Program-made: the position numbers and the translations under genes
The notes under the pieces: model-generated
Seen by the model: only the letters and a program-made list of their open reading frames with translations
Databases searched by the model: none
What the model was told of the DNA's origin: nothing
Part shown: positions 31,825-42,875 of the stretch, piece by piece
Layout of the letters: every line of letters starts with the position of its first letter
Numbering within the stretch: position 1 is the first letter of the stretch
From: Arenimonas metalli CF5-1
GTDB taxonomy: Bacteria; Pseudomonadota; Gammaproteobacteria; Xanthomonadales; Xanthomonadaceae
DNA: 64,000 nucleotides
Reading direction: 5' to 3'
NCBI RefSeq assembly: GCF_000747155.1
Contig: NZ_AVCK01000063.1
Location: 60,166 to 124,165 of the forward strand

Positions 31825-32901
31825 ATGTCACGCACCAAGGCCCTCGCCTTCCTGCTCGTGTTCCTGGTGCCGGCGCTGATGCCGGCCGCCGCCTGGCTGG
31901 GCCTGGCCACGGGCCGGCCCGACGCCATGGCCTGGTTCCCGCTGTTCTTCCTGTTCGTGCTGCTGCCCGCCGCCGATTACGCGCTGGGCCACGACTCGGT
32001 GAACGTACCGGCCGAGCGCGAACGCGAACTGGCGCTGCGGCCCTGGTTCAGGGCGCTCACCCTCGCCTGCCTGCCGGTGCAGCTGGCGCTGCTGGCGTGG
32101 TCGGCGCACTGGTTCACGAATGCCGGCTTCGGGCCCACCGGCGTGGCGGGCTGGCTGCTGTCGCAAGGCATCGTCGGCGGCATCCTCGCCATCAACACCG
32201 CGCACGAGCTGGTGCACAAGGACGGCCGGCTCGAGCCCTTCGTCGGCGGCATGCTGCTGGCCAGCGTCGGCTACCACGGCTTCAAGATCGAGCACCTGCG
32301 CGGGCACCACGTGCACGTGTCGACGCCGGAAGATGCGTCCAGCGCGCGCTTCGGCCAGTCGCTGTGGCACTTCCTGCCGCGGGCGATGTGGCGCAACACG
32401 CTCAACGCCTGGCGGCTGGAGGCGCGGCGGCTGCAGGGGCTGGGGCTGCCGGCGCTGCACTGGCGCAACGAGATGATCGGCTGGACGGTGCTGTGGCTGG
32501 GCTTCGCCGCGGCGTTCGCGCTGTGGCTGGGGCCGGTGGGGCTGGCGTTCTTCCTGCTGCAGGGGCTGTTCGCGGCCGGGTCGCTGGAGATCATCAACTA
32601 CATCGAGCACTACGGGCTCGAGCGCCGGCGCGGCGCCGACGGGCGCTACGAGCGCACCACCCACCTGCACAGCTGGAATTCCGACTACGCGCTGTCGAAC
32701 CTGCTGCTGTTCCAGCTGCAGCGGCACTCCGACCACCACGCCTTCCCCAAGCGCCGCTACGCCATCCTGCGCCACCATCCGGACAGCCCGCAGCTGCCGG
32801 GCGGCTACTCGGCGATGTTCGTGCTGGCGCTGGTGCCGCCGCTCTGGCACCGCGTGATCGATCCGCGGGTGCAGGCCTTCCGGCGCGCCGCCGCCGGCTG
32901 A
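31825..32901 (+). CDS. AlkB/XylM-type membrane di-iron hydroxylase
   Basis: Integral membrane non-haem di-iron monooxygenase of the alkane 1-hydroxylase family, 358 residues with about six helices. The histidine boxes are present: [24 protein letters not shown] (the AlkB signature region) and [11 protein letters not shown]. The known chemistry is terminal hydroxylation of alkanes or fatty compounds with rubredoxin as donor. No rubredoxin gene is nearby and the substrate is unknown. A GGGAG ribosome site precedes the ATG. It diverges from miaA and converges on folP. Confidence 0.9.
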   Translation: MSRTKALAFLLVFLVPALMPAAAWLGLATGRPDAMAWFPLFFLFVLLPAADYALGHDSVNVPAERERELALRPWFRALTLACLPVQLALLAWSAHWFTNAGFGPTGVAGWLLSQGIVGGILAINTAHELVHKDGRLEPFVGGMLLASVGYHGFKIEHLRGHHVHVSTPEDASSARFGQSLWHFLPRAMWRNTLNAWRLEARRLQGLGLPALHWRNEMIGWTVLWLGFAAAFALWLGPVGLAFFLLQGLFAAGSLEIINYIEHYGLERRRGADGRYERTTHLHSWNSDYALSNLLLFQLQRHSDHHAFPKRRYAILRHHPDSPQLPGGYSAMFVLALVPPLWHRVIDPRVQAFRRAAAG

Positions 32902-32910
32902 GGCGCGCGA

Positions 32911-32954
32911 TGTCCACACAGCCTGTGGACAAGTGTGGGAGAAGTCCTGTGGAC
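32911..32954. other. TGTGGAC-rich inverted repeat cluster
   Basis: TGTCCACA (32911-32918), five bases, TGTGGACA (32924-32931) form a perfect inverted repeat. A third TGTGGAC lies at 32948-32954, 24 bases after the second. The sequence TGTGGACAA differs by one base from a DnaA box (TGTGGATAA). The rest of the 119-base gap between alkB-like and folP shows nothing else. Confidence 0.4.
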
Positions 32955-33020
32955 GGATTCACGCGAGGCCCGCGGGGCGCGGGTGTCAACCGGGTTGGTC
33001 AATTCATGACCAGCGTGTGA

Positions 33021-33917
33021 CTAATCCTCGTCCGGCCAGCGGATCGTGGCCTTGGCGGCTGCCGGCTTCGGCGCCGGATGCGCGGCCACCGCCGCCCAGA
33101 CCTTGACGGCATCGACGGTGGCGGCGACGTCGTGCACGCGCAGGAGGCGCGCGCCGTATTCCGCCGCCAGCACCGCCGCGGCCACCGAGGCGTGCAGGCG
33201 CTCGCCCACCTCGCGGCCGGTCACTTCGCCCAGGCTGCGCTTGCGCGACAGGCCGGCCAGCAGCGGCAGGCCGAGGTCAAGCAGGCGCGACTGCTGCCGC
33301 AGCAGCAGGAAATTGTGCTCGGTGGTCTTGCCGAAGCCGTAGCCGGGGTCGAGCACGATCCGCGCCTTGGGGATGCCGGCCATCTCGCAGGCGAAGATGC
33401 GTTCGGCGAGGAACCGGTGCACCTCGCCCACCACGTCGTCGTACTGCGGCGCGGCCTGCATGCCGCCGGGCTCGCCCTGCATGTGCATCAGCACCACCGG
33501 CACGCCCAGCGCGGCGGCGGCATCGAGCGCGCCTTCGCGTCGCAGGGCGTACACGTCGTTGATGAGGCCGGCGCCCGCGGCGACCGCGGCGCGCATCACT
33601 TCGGGCTTGGAGGTGTCCACCGAGATCGGCAGCGACGTTTCGCGGGCCAGGCGCTCGATGACGGGGATGACGCGGCGCAGCTCGTCCTCGAGCGACACCG
33701 GCGTGGCGCCGGGGCGGGTGGATTCGCCGCCGACGTCGAGCAGGTCCGCGCCCTCCTCCGCCAGCTTCAGGCCGTGCGCGACCGCGGCGTCGACGTCGGC
33801 GTGGTGGCCGCCGTCGGAGAACGAGTCGGGCGTGACGTTGACGACGCCCATGACCCGCGGGCGGTCGAGCTTGAGCAGGCGGCCGGCGCAGTCGAGCTGC
33901 GGCGTGAGATCAAACAT
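33021..33917 (-). CDS. folP: dihydropteroate synthase
   Basis: Folate-pathway TIM-barrel enzyme and sulfonamide target, 298 residues. The pterin-binding signatures are MGVVNVTPDSFSDGG, LDVGGESTRPGA and LDPGYGFGKTTEHN. SRKRSLG follows near the p-aminobenzoate site, and the C-terminus carries an extra Ala/Pro/Lys tail. It is downstream of ftsH in the classic rlmE-ftsH-folP order but separated by a palindromic repeat. glmM does not follow. Confidence 0.95.
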   Translation of the reverse strand: MFDLTPQLDCAGRLLKLDRPRVMGVVNVTPDSFSDGGHHADVDAAVAHGLKLAEEGADLLDVGGESTRPGATPVSLEDELRRVIPVIERLARETSLPISVDTSKPEVMRAAVAAGAGLINDVYALRREGALDAAAALGVPVVLMHMQGEPGGMQAAPQYDDVVGEVHRFLAERIFACEMAGIPKARIVLDPGYGFGKTTEHNFLLLRQQSRLLDLGLPLLAGLSRKRSLGEVTGREVGERLHASVAAAVLAAEYGARLLRVHDVAATVDAVKVWAAVAAHPAPKPAAAKATIRWPDED

Positions 33918-33932
33918 GGCGTAGTCCCAAAA

Positions 33933-33996
33933 TGTAGGAGGGCCTTCAGGCCCGAAGCTCTTCGCGGAGAGCTTCGGGCCTGAAGGCCCTCCTACA
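33933..33996. repeat. TAGGAGGGCCTTCAGG-type palindrome, copy 1
   Basis: A perfect 26-bp inverted repeat (33933-33958 with 33971-33996) around a 12-base loop, starting TGTAGGAGGGCCTTCAGG. It fills the gap between folP and ftsH. Related copies are at 45500-45569 and 60978-61067, and a diverged one at 37333-37405. Confidence 0.9.
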
Positions 33997-34014
33997 CAAG
34001 CGTTGCCGCCGGGA

Positions 34015-35921
<1,907 letters not shown>

Positions 35922-35925
<4 letters not shown>

Positions 35926-36554
35926 TTAGTGCTTCCTCGGCGCTTGCCCAAAGCCAGCGCATAGACTTCGTTCGATCGGCGACGGGAGGCCGCCGGCTTG
36001 CGGATGACCAACTTGTCGTAGCGGGTCCTGAGGTCCTTGACGTAGGCATCGAAGCCCTCGCCCTGGAACAGCTTGATCAGGAAGTTGCCGCCCACCTTCA
36101 AGTGGCCTTCCGCGAAATCGCGGGCCAGTTCGGACAGGTACATCGCCCGGGCTTGGTCCACGGTATCCACACCCGTCATGTTGGGGGCCATGTCGGAAAG
36201 GACAAGGTCCACCGGCTTGCCGCCGAGCAGGGATTCCAGCTGGGACAATGGCCCGTCCTCTCTGAAATCGCCGTGAATGAATTCGACCCCCGCGATCGGC
36301 GGCATGTCGAGGATGTCCAGGGCGATCACGCGGCCCTTGTCACCCAGGTCGCGGCGCACCACCTGGGACCAGCCGCCCGGGGCGGCGCCGAGGTCCACCA
36401 CGACCATGCCGGGCTTGAGCAGGCGGTCGCGCTCGATCAGCTCCTCGAGCTTGTAGGCCGCGCGCGAGCGCATGCCCTCGGCCTGGGCCTTCTTCACGAA
36501 GGGGTCGGCGAAGTGTTCCTGGAGCCAGCGGGGGCTGCTTTTGCTGCGTGCCAT
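35922..36554 (-). CDS. rlmE: 23S rRNA (U2552) 2'-O-methyltransferase RlmE
   Basis: SAM-dependent methyltransferase of the 50S A-loop, 210 residues (family about 209). SAM motif I is [14 protein letters not shown]. The K-D-K-E tetrad residues are in [29 protein letters not shown] and SNEVYALA. The start [15 protein letters not shown] at 36554 is chosen over the longer open frame. It diverges from yhbY as in E. coli. Confidence 0.96.
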
Positions 36555-36635
36555 GGGGCGGCCGGACGGCCTCGGGAGAGGCGGAAGTGGCCGCCATGAT
36601 ACCCTACGCCCCCTTTCGAACCCGTCCGGAATGTC

Positions 36636-36941
36636 ATGGCCGCCGCCCTCAGCAACCCCCAGAAGCGTTACCTGCGCGGCCTGGCCCACGACCTCAAGCC
36701 GGTCATCCTGGTCGGCGCCAAGGGCATCACCGACAGCCTGGTCGCCGAGACCGGCCTGGCCATCGAGCGCCACGAGCTGATCAAGGTGCACGTGGCCGCG
36801 GGCGACCGCGAGCTGCGCGACGAGTGGATCGCCGAGCTCTGCACCCGCGCGGATGCCGCGCTGGTGGCGCGCATCGGCAACATGGCCGTGCTGTATCGCC
36901 GCAGCCAGGACAATCCGCTGATCGTCCTGCCCAAGGCCTGA
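36636..36941 (+). CDS. yhbY: CRM-domain RNA-binding protein YhbY
   Basis: Small 50S-precursor-associated protein, 101 residues, a single CRM domain. Seen are [21 protein letters not shown] with the GxxG RNA-binding loop, then HELIKVHV and [14 protein letters not shown]. It is divergent from rlmE with an 81-base spacer. It probably acts in ribosome assembly. Confidence 0.94.
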   Translation: MAAALSNPQKRYLRGLAHDLKPVILVGAKGITDSLVAETGLAIERHELIKVHVAAGDRELRDEWIAELCTRADAALVARIGNMAVLYRRSQDNPLIVLPKA

Positions 36942-36954
36942 GCCCGCCGCCCAC

Positions 36955-37329
36955 GTGCAGCTTTCCCAGGAAAACCCGGACTTCATCTACGTGCTGCGCG
37001 GCATCAGCCCCGCCGGCGTGCTGGTGAACCAGGAAACCCTGGCCACCAGCTTCGTGCTGACCCCGAACCAGCTGGTCCAGGACTGGCGGCCGACAGCGGT
37101 GGACGACCTGCAGCCGCAGGACATGGACGCCGTGCTGGCGCTGCAGCCCGCGCTGGTGCTGCTCGGCACCGGCCCCCGCCAGCGCTTCCCCGCGCCCGCG
37201 GTGATGGCCGCCCTGCTCACCCGCGGCATCGGCCTCGAAGTGATGGACAGCGCCGCTGCCGCCCGCACCTTCAACGTCCTGGCCACCGAAGGCCGCAAGG
37301 TCGTCGCCGCCTTCCTCGTCCCCGGCTAA
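36955..37329 (+). CDS. Mth938-like domain (DUF498) protein
   Basis: A 124-residue protein of the Mth938/DUF498 family, with [24 protein letters not shown] and [19 protein letters not shown] characteristic. The family is related to NDUFAF3-type proteins and its bacterial role is unknown. The GTG at 36955 gives the family length. It follows yhbY by 13 bases and converges on nlpD. Confidence 0.85.
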   Translation: MQLSQENPDFIYVLRGISPAGVLVNQETLATSFVLTPNQLVQDWRPTAVDDLQPQDMDAVLALQPALVLLGTGPRQRFPAPAVMAALLTRGIGLEVMDSAAAARTFNVLATEGRKVVAAFLVPG

Positions 37330-37332
37330 GCT

Positions 37333-37405
37333 CCCCTGTGGGAGGGACTTCAGTCCCGATGCTCTTCGGCGAACCCCATCGGGACTGAAGTCCCTCCCAC
37401 AGGGG
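37333..37405. repeat. TGGGAGGGACTTCAGTCCC-type palindrome
   Basis: A perfect 29-bp inverted repeat (37333-37361 with 37377-37405, 15-base loop) between convergent genes, starting CCCCTGTGGGAGGGACTTCA. It is a sequence variant of the palindrome at 33933-33996 with the same architecture. It could serve as a bidirectional terminator. Confidence 0.88.
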
Positions 37406-37409
37406 GACG

Positions 37410-38375
37410 CTACAGCGGCGGGAGGACGGTGAGCGGGTCGACGGGCTTGCCGTTGCGGCGGACTTCGAAGTGGAGCATGTCGCGGCTGGTGCCGCTGCGG
37501 CCGAGTTCGGCGATCTGCTGGCCGGCGGTGACCGCGGTGCCCTCGCCCACCAGGCGCTGGCGGTTGTGGGCATAGGCCGAGAGCCACTCGTCGCTGTGCT
37601 TGACGATGATCAGCTCGCCGTAGCCGACCAGGCCCGCGCCGGAATACACCACCACGCCGTCGGCCGCGGCCAGCACGGGTTGGCCCGCGGTGCCGGCGAT
37701 GTCGATGCCCTGGCGCTTGGGGTCGCCCGCGGCGAAGCGGCCGATCAGCTGGCCGCGCGTGGGCCAGCGCCAGCCGCCGGCGCTGACCGCGGCAGGCACC
37801 ACCGGCGCCGAGGGCACCACCACCGGCGTGCCCTGCACCGTGCCGGCGCCGGCCGACGACGCCGGAACCGCGGGTCGTGTCGCAGGCGCCGCAGCCACCG
37901 CACCGGCGGACGGCGAGGCCGCAGGCGTGCTGGCTGGCGAGGTGGCAGCGGGTCGCGTCGGCGCCGTGGCCGTCGCAGAAGCGCCGGCCGACGGCCGCGC
38001 CGGGCTGACGGTTTCGAAGCCCTGGGTCGCCGCGGGTCGCGGCGCGGGCATGCCGGTCACGGAGGCGGTGGCGGCGCCGCGGCCACCCGCCGGCGCCAGG
38101 CGCAGCGTCTGGCCGGGGTAGATCGTGTAAGGCGCGGGGATCCGGTTCCAGCCCGCGACCTCGCGGTAATCGAGGCCGTGCCGGAACGCGATGCCGTAAA
38201 GCGTGTCGCCGGCGCGCACGCGGTAGTCGCCGCTGCGCGGCGGCGCCTGCACCGACCGCTGGGCCGGCGCGGCGCTGGCCGGGCCTTCGCGCTTGACCAC
38301 GCGGGAATGGCCGCAGGCCGCCAGCACCAGCGCGGCAGCGAGCAAGACCAGGGCGCGGGCGGGCGAAGGCTTCAT
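37410..38375 (-). CDS. nlpD: NlpD-like LysM/LytM lipoprotein
   Basis: Outer-membrane lipoprotein that activates an amidase for septal peptidoglycan splitting, 321 residues. It has a lipobox LVLAAC (Cys21), a LysM domain at about 49-93 (YRVRAGDTLYGIAFRHGLDY), a long Ala/Pro/Thr linker and a LytM domain from about 200. The zinc ligands are degenerate as in NlpD: QGIDIAG instead of HxGxD, and MLHFEV instead of HxHFE. It is therefore an activator and not an endopeptidase. It closes surE-pcm-nlpD. rpoS, which often follows, is absent. Confidence 0.9.
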   Translation of the reverse strand: MKPSPARALVLLAAALVLAACGHSRVVKREGPASAAPAQRSVQAPPRSGDYRVRAGDTLYGIAFRHGLDYREVAGWNRIPAPYTIYPGQTLRLAPAGGRGAATASVTGMPAPRPAATQGFETVSPARPSAGASATATAPTRPAATSPASTPAASPSAGAVAAAPATRPAVPASSAGAGTVQGTPVVVPSAPVVPAAVSAGGWRWPTRGQLIGRFAAGDPKRQGIDIAGTAGQPVLAAADGVVVYSGAGLVGYGELIIVKHSDEWLSAYAHNRQRLVGEGTAVTAGQQIAELGRSGTSRDMLHFEVRRNGKPVDPLTVLPPL

Positions 38376-38461
38376 TCGTGCATGCTCGTCCAGTCGATGC
38401 CGCCCAGGATGACTGCCGGCACAACGCGGCGGGCGGAGCGCAGTGGCCGGGGCGACCTCAC

Positions 38462-39139
38462 TCAGAGCGTCCCGGGCAGCAGCGGCACGAAGACGACGCC
38501 GCCGAGGTCTTCCTGCACCAGCGCGCCGTCGATGCGGCGCACGCGCAGCAGGCGCTGGCCGCTGGCGCCGCCGATCGGCGCGACCAGCGTGCCGCCTTCC
38601 GGCAGCTGCTCGAACAGCGCCGGTTCGAGCGCCGCGGCGCCGGCGGTGACGATGATGCCGGGGAACGGCGCGTACTCCGGCCAGCCGGCGCGGCCGTCGT
38701 CGTGCTTGGTGCGGATGTTGAGGCCGAGGTTGCGGAAGCGGCGGCGCGCCACCCGCAGCAGTTCCTCGATGCGCTCGACGCTGTAGGTTTCCAGCCCCAG
38801 CGTGGCCAGCACCGCGGCCTGGTAGCCCGAGCCGGTGCCGACTTCGAGCACGCGCGAAGGCAGGCCGTGCTCGATCAGGGCGGCGGTCATGCGCGCCACC
38901 ACCCAGGGCTGGGAGATGGTCTGGCCGTTGCCGATCGGCAGCGCGGTGTCTTCGTACGCCCGGCTGGCGAGGGCTTCGTCGATGAACAGGTGCCGCGGCA
39001 CGGTGCGCATCGCGGTCAGCACGCGCTCGTCGCTGATGCCGCCCTCGGCGCGCAGGCGCTCGATCATGCGGTCGCGCGCGCGCGGCGAGGTCATGCCCAG
39101 GCCGTGGGCGGCCGGCTGGGTGTGGAAACGAGGGGTCAT
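38462..39139 (-). CDS. pcm: protein-L-isoaspartate O-methyltransferase
   Basis: Repairs isoaspartyl damage in proteins using SAM, 225 residues. The motif [19 protein letters not shown] is the SAM site, preceded by [17 protein letters not shown], which is diagnostic for PCMT. The ATG at 39139 overlaps the surE stop by four bases. An 86-base gap without a gene separates it from nlpD. Confidence 0.95.
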   Translation of the reverse strand: MTPRFHTQPAAHGLGMTSPRARDRMIERLRAEGGISDERVLTAMRTVPRHLFIDEALASRAYEDTALPIGNGQTISQPWVVARMTAALIEHGLPSRVLEVGTGSGYQAAVLATLGLETYSVERIEELLRVARRRFRNLGLNIRTKHDDGRAGWPEYAPFPGIIVTAGAAALEPALFEQLPEGGTLVAPIGGASGQRLLRVRRIDGALVQEDLGGVVFVPLLPGTL

Positions 39140-39915
39140 GCGCCGGGCTTCATGCCTTCGCCGAGGCCGCCGACCCAGCTGGCCACCTTCTCGAGGGCCT
39201 GGTAGCGGGTGAGGTCGACGTGGATCGGGGTGATGGAAATATGGCCCGTGCGCACGGCGTGGAAATCGGTGCCGGGGCCAGCGTCCTGCTCGGGGCCGGC
39301 CGGGCCGATCCACCACAGCGGCCGGCCGCGCGGGTCCACCTGCTCGATGCAGGCCTCGGCGCGGTGGCGGTGGCCCAGGCGCGTGACTTCGTAGCCGCGC
39401 AGTTGCTCCCACGGCAGGTCGGGCACGTTGACGTTGAGGATGGTGTCGGCCGGCAGCGGGTCCACCAGCAGGCGCGCGGTGATCTCGAGCGCGGCGCGGG
39501 CGGCGGTGTCGTAGTGGCGGCCGGAGTGCTCGCTGGTCACCAGCGACATCGCCACGGCGGGCAGGCCCAGGAAGCGGCCTTCCATCGCCGCGGCGACGGT
39601 ACCGGAGTAGATGACGTCATCGCCGAGGTTGGCGGCGGAGTTGATGCCGCTGACCACGATGTCCGGGTCATCGGCCAGCAGGCCGGTGAGTGCGAGGTGC
39701 ACGCAGTCGGTGGGCGTGCCGCCGACGCGCCAGACGCGGTCGCCCAGGTCCTTGACCCGGATCGGCGCGTCCAGCGTCAGCGAATTGCTGGCGCCGGACC
39801 GGTCGCGGTCGGGGGCCACCACGGTCACGTCGTGGCCGGCGGCCCTCAGGCCTTCGGCCAGCACCCGGATGCCCGGGGCTTCCACGCCATCGTCATTGCT
39901 AACCAGTACGCGCAT
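39136..39915 (-). CDS. surE: 5'/3'-nucleotidase SurE
   Basis: Metal-dependent nucleotide phosphatase and stress-survival protein, 259 residues. The N-terminal [11 protein letters not shown] supplies Asp8 and Asp9. [14 protein letters not shown] and [20 protein letters not shown] are the other active-site segments. The start [10 protein letters not shown] at 39915 is the conserved one, and the open frame beyond it overlaps the Smr gene. It is first of surE-pcm-nlpD. Confidence 0.97.
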   Translation of the reverse strand: MRVLVSNDDGVEAPGIRVLAEGLRAAGHDVTVVAPDRDRSGASNSLTLDAPIRVKDLGDRVWRVGGTPTDCVHLALTGLLADDPDIVVSGINSAANLGDDVIYSGTVAAAMEGRFLGLPAVAMSLVTSEHSGRHYDTAARAALEITARLLVDPLPADTILNVNVPDLPWEQLRGYEVTRLGHRHRAEACIEQVDPRGRPLWWIGPAGPEQDAGPGTDFHAVRTGHISITPIHVDLTRYQALEKVASWVGGLGEGMKPGA

Positions 39916-40005
39916 TCGGGGTCCCGCGGAAAGTCCACATGATAACGGATGCACCCGCACCCGCGGCCACCTTGCCATCACCGCGGCGCGGGGTAGTCTG
40001 TCCCA

Positions 40006-40587
40006 ATGAAGCGCAAGCCGCCCCGCCCGCCCGCCGTGGCCCCCGAAGACGTCGCGCTGTTCCGCGAGGCGATCGGCGAGGTGCGGGAGATCGCGCCGCC
40101 GCCGGCCGCGCCCGAGCGGCCGCGGCCGGCGCCGGTGCCGCGGATGCAGGCCCGCGACGAGGAACTGGCGCTGGTGCAGTCGCGCACCGCCAGCTACCTG
40201 GAGGCCACGATTGATGCCGCCGAGGCCCTGGCCTACCGCCGCGACGAGGTTCCGGAAAAGGTGCTCAAGGCACTCAAGCGCGGCCAGTACAGCCTGGGCG
40301 GCGAGCTCGACCTGCACCAGCTGCGGGCGGTCGAGGCCGAGCGCTGGCTGCGCGAGTTCCTGCACGAATCGCGGGCCCTGGGCCACGCCTGCGTGCGCGT
40401 GATCCACGGCAAGGGCCTGCGCACCGCCGAAGGCGGCTCGGTGCTCAAGGCGATGGTGGACCGGATGCTGCGCCACCGGGCCGACGTGCTGGCCTTCGCC
40501 TCGGCACCCGAGGCGATGGGCGGCACCGGCGCCGTGCTGGTGCTGCTGGCGAAGAAGCGGCCCGGCGAGCGCCTGGGCCTGGGCTGA
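40006..40587 (+). CDS. Smr-domain endonuclease-like protein
   Basis: A 193-residue protein whose C-terminal half (about 95-180) is an Smr domain: [19 protein letters not shown], then VIHGKGLRT. These LDLHG-like and HGKG motifs are linked to nicking nuclease or RNA-cleaving activity in SmrA, SmrB and MutS2. Here LDLHQ replaces LDLHG. The N-terminal part is Pro/Arg-rich. It is divergent from surE and ends four bases from the converging truD. SmrB-type ribosome rescue is possible but not proven. Confidence 0.88.
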   Translation: MKRKPPRPPAVAPEDVALFREAIGEVREIAPPPAAPERPRPAPVPRMQARDEELALVQSRTASYLEATIDAAEALAYRRDEVPEKVLKALKRGQYSLGGELDLHQLRAVEAERWLREFLHESRALGHACVRVIHGKGLRTAEGGSVLKAMVDRMLRHRADVLAFASAPEAMGGTGAVLVLLAKKRPGERLGLG

Positions 40588-40591
40588 GGCC

Positions 40592-41620
40592 TCAGCGGCC
40601 GCCGCTGGCGTCGGTGACCGCGCCCAGTTCGTCCAGCAGGCCGGTGGCGTAGGCGCCGGGGGCCAGCGCGAAGCGCAGCTCCAGTTCATCGGCCGCCGGC
40701 CACTGCCACTGCAGGTCGTGCACGCGCACCCGCAGCGCGCGCCGCTCCTGCTTCATGCCGGCGCCCTCGAGGCCTGCGCGCAAGTCGGCGAAGGGTTCGA
40801 CCGCCGCTTCCTCCAGCGCCCGCACCGCATCGCGCGAACGCAGCTCGCCCAGGCCCCACTGCGGGCCGGTCGGATGGATGTCCTGGCCCGCGGCGCGGGC
40901 ACGGGTGGCGTCATTGATCGGCTCGGGGCCGAACACGCTCTGGCTGCCGTCGAGCATCCAGACCTCGCCGGCGTCGCCGGTGGCCCAGGTGCCCGCGGCG
41001 ATACGGGCCGCGAGCACGGCGTTGAAGATCTCCGAGCGCGCGGCCGAAAGGTAGATCGAGCGCTGCTCGCGCTGGACCCGCTGGCCGGCGAACATCCGGC
41101 GCGCCGCCTCGACGTTGTCGCCTTCGCGGCCAAAGCGCTGCGCGCCGAAGTAGTTGGGCAGGCCGTGTGCCGAGATCGCCTGCAGGCGCCGTTCGATGGC
41201 GTCGCGATCGCCAATGACGTCGCGCAGGCGCAGCACGAAGCGGTTGCCCTTCAGCGCGCCCTTGGGCAGCTTGCGGTTGTGCCAGTGCGAGGCCAGCACG
41301 CGCAGGTCGTCGGACACGAGCGCGTCGAGCGCCGGCGCCACGCGCTTGGGGAAATGCACCGAGAAGCGCTGCCGGGTGACGGCGTGGCGGTCCTTCATGC
41401 CGGCGTAGCCGACGCCCATCTCGGGGATGCCGGCCCAACGCGCGATGCGCTTGGCGGCGAAGGCGGTGTTCATGCCGCGCTTCTCGACGGTGAGCAGCAG
41501 GTGTTCGCCCTCGCCGGTCGGCTCGAAGCCGTCGATCTCCTCGACCTGGAAATCCTCGGGCTCGACCCGGAAGCGGGCCTGCAGCACCGGCGCGCCGTGG
41601 GCGCGCGGCAGCCCGCTCAC
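40592..41620 (-). CDS. truD: tRNA pseudouridine(13) synthase TruD
   Basis: Pseudouridine synthase acting on U13 of tRNA-Glu, 342 residues. The catalytic aspartate lies in [14 protein letters not shown], and [14 protein letters not shown] and FVLRLRDV are family signatures. It overlaps ispF by four bases in the conserved ispD-ispF-truD-surE neighbourhood. Confidence 0.96.
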   Translation of the reverse strand: MSGLPRAHGAPVLQARFRVEPEDFQVEEIDGFEPTGEGEHLLLTVEKRGMNTAFAAKRIARWAGIPEMGVGYAGMKDRHAVTRQRFSVHFPKRVAPALDALVSDDLRVLASHWHNRKLPKGALKGNRFVLRLRDVIGDRDAIERRLQAISAHGLPNYFGAQRFGREGDNVEAARRMFAGQRVQREQRSIYLSAARSEIFNAVLAARIAAGTWATGDAGEVWMLDGSQSVFGPEPINDATRARAAGQDIHPTGPQWGLGELRSRDAVRALEEAAVEPFADLRAGLEGAGMKQERRALRVRVHDLQWQWPAADELELRFALAPGAYATGLLDELGAVTDASGGR

Positions 41621-42099
41621 GCGCGCACCAGCAGCGCCACGGCCATCGCGGCCAGGCCTTCGCCGCGGCCGGTGAAGCCGAGCTTCTCCGAGGTGGTGGC
41701 TTTCACGCTGATGGCGTCGACGTCCACGCCGAGATCCCCGGCGAGGTTGGCGCGCATCGCGGCGGCGTGCGGCGCGACCTTGGGCCGCTCGCAGACCACG
41801 GTGACGTCCGCATTTCCCACCTCCCAGCCGCGCTCGGCCAGCAGCGCGCGGCAGTGGCGCAGGAACTGGCGGCTGTCGGCATCCTTCCAGCGATCATCCG
41901 ACGGCGGGAAATGCACGCCGATGTCGCCCAGCGCCAGCGCACCCAGCAGCGCGTCGCACAGCGCATGGATCACCACGTCGCCATCCGAATGCGCCACCAC
42001 CCCGCGCTCATGCGCAATCCGCACCCCACCGAGCACGACATGGTCGCCCTCGCCGTATGCGTGCACGTCGTAACCCTGGCCTACTCGAATGTCTTTCAT
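41617..42099 (-). CDS. ispF: 2-C-methyl-D-erythritol 2,4-cyclodiphosphate synthase
   Basis: MEP-pathway enzyme of isoprenoid synthesis, 160 residues, trimeric. The zinc ligands and signatures are [28 protein letters not shown] and [29 protein letters not shown] ends the protein. It is separated from ispD by a palindromic repeat (42109-42188), whereas in most relatives the two genes touch. Confidence 0.97.
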   Translation of the reverse strand: MKDIRVGQGYDVHAYGEGDHVVLGGVRIAHERGVVAHSDGDVVIHALCDALLGALALGDIGVHFPPSDDRWKDADSRQFLRHCRALLAERGWEVGNADVTVVCERPKVAPHAAAMRANLAGDLGVDVDAISVKATTSEKLGFTGRGEGLAAMAVALLVRA

Positions 42100-42108
42100 T
42101 GTTTTCTT

Positions 42109-42188
42109 TTAGCCACTGATGAACACAGATGAACACGGATAAGAGCGAATGAATCTGTGTTCATCTGTGTTCATCCGTGGCAAAAAAA
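42109..42188. repeat. GATGAACA-type palindromic repeat, copy 2
   Basis: Inverted repeat from GCCACTGATGAACACAGAT (42112) to TCATCCGTGGC (42181) plus an A-run. It fills the whole ispD-ispF gap and ends flush with the ispD stop codon. The same family is at 18633-18722 and 62701-62812. Confidence 0.88.
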
Positions 42189-42875
42189 TTAGGCCCCGTT
42201 CGACAGCAGGAACTCGGCGAGGGCGAGGTCGGCGGGGGTGGTGATCTTGAGGTTGTCTTCGCGGCCTTCGACGAGGCAGGGGCGGAGGCCGAGGCGTTCC
42301 ATGGCCATGGCTTCGTCGGTGGGGCGGACGCCGGCGCGCAGGGCGGCCTCGAGGGCGCGGGTCAGGCCGCCGCGGCGGAACAGCTGTGGCGTGAGCGCGC
42401 GCCAGAGATGCTCGCGCGGTTCGGTGGCCTGGCTCTTGCCGAGGTCGTCGGCGCGCTTGAGCGTGTCGCGCACCGGCGCCGCCAGCAGCGCGCCCACCGG
42501 GTCGGCCTGGCCGATCTGCAGCAGGCGCGCCAGGTCCTGCGCGCGCAGGCAGGGCCGCGCCGCGTCGTGCACCAGTACCCACTGGTCGGCATCCACCGTG
42601 GCCGGCAGCGCGTGCAGCGCGGCCAGCACCGAGTCGGCGCGCTCGGCGCCGCCGACGCAGGTGAGCACCGGCTTGCCGCCGATCTCCCGCCATCCCGGCC
42701 AGTCGGCGTCTTCCGGCGAAAGCGCCACCACCACGCCGTCCACGTCGTCGTGCGAGAGCACGGCGCGCAGGCTGTGTTCGATCACCGTGCGGCCCGCGAG
42801 CGGAAGGTATTGCTTGGGGCGTTCGCCGCCGAAGCGCGTGCCCCGGCCGGCGGCGGGCACGATGGCCCAGGTCAT
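42189..42875 (-). CDS. ispD: 2-C-methyl-D-erythritol 4-phosphate cytidylyltransferase
   Basis: MEP-pathway enzyme making CDP-methylerythritol, 228 residues. VPAAGRGTRFGGERPKQYL is the CTP-binding signature, WVLVHDAARPCLR the second, and TDEAMAMERLG and DNLKITTPADLALAE the third. It overlaps ftsB by four bases. Its stop abuts the repeat that splits it from ispF. Confidence 0.97.
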   Translation of the reverse strand: MTWAIVPAAGRGTRFGGERPKQYLPLAGRTVIEHSLRAVLSHDDVDGVVVALSPEDADWPGWREIGGKPVLTCVGGAERADSVLAALHALPATVDADQWVLVHDAARPCLRAQDLARLLQIGQADPVGALLAAPVRDTLKRADDLGKSQATEPREHLWRALTPQLFRRGGLTRALEAALRAGVRPTDEAMAMERLGLRPCLVEGREDNLKITTPADLALAEFLLSNGA

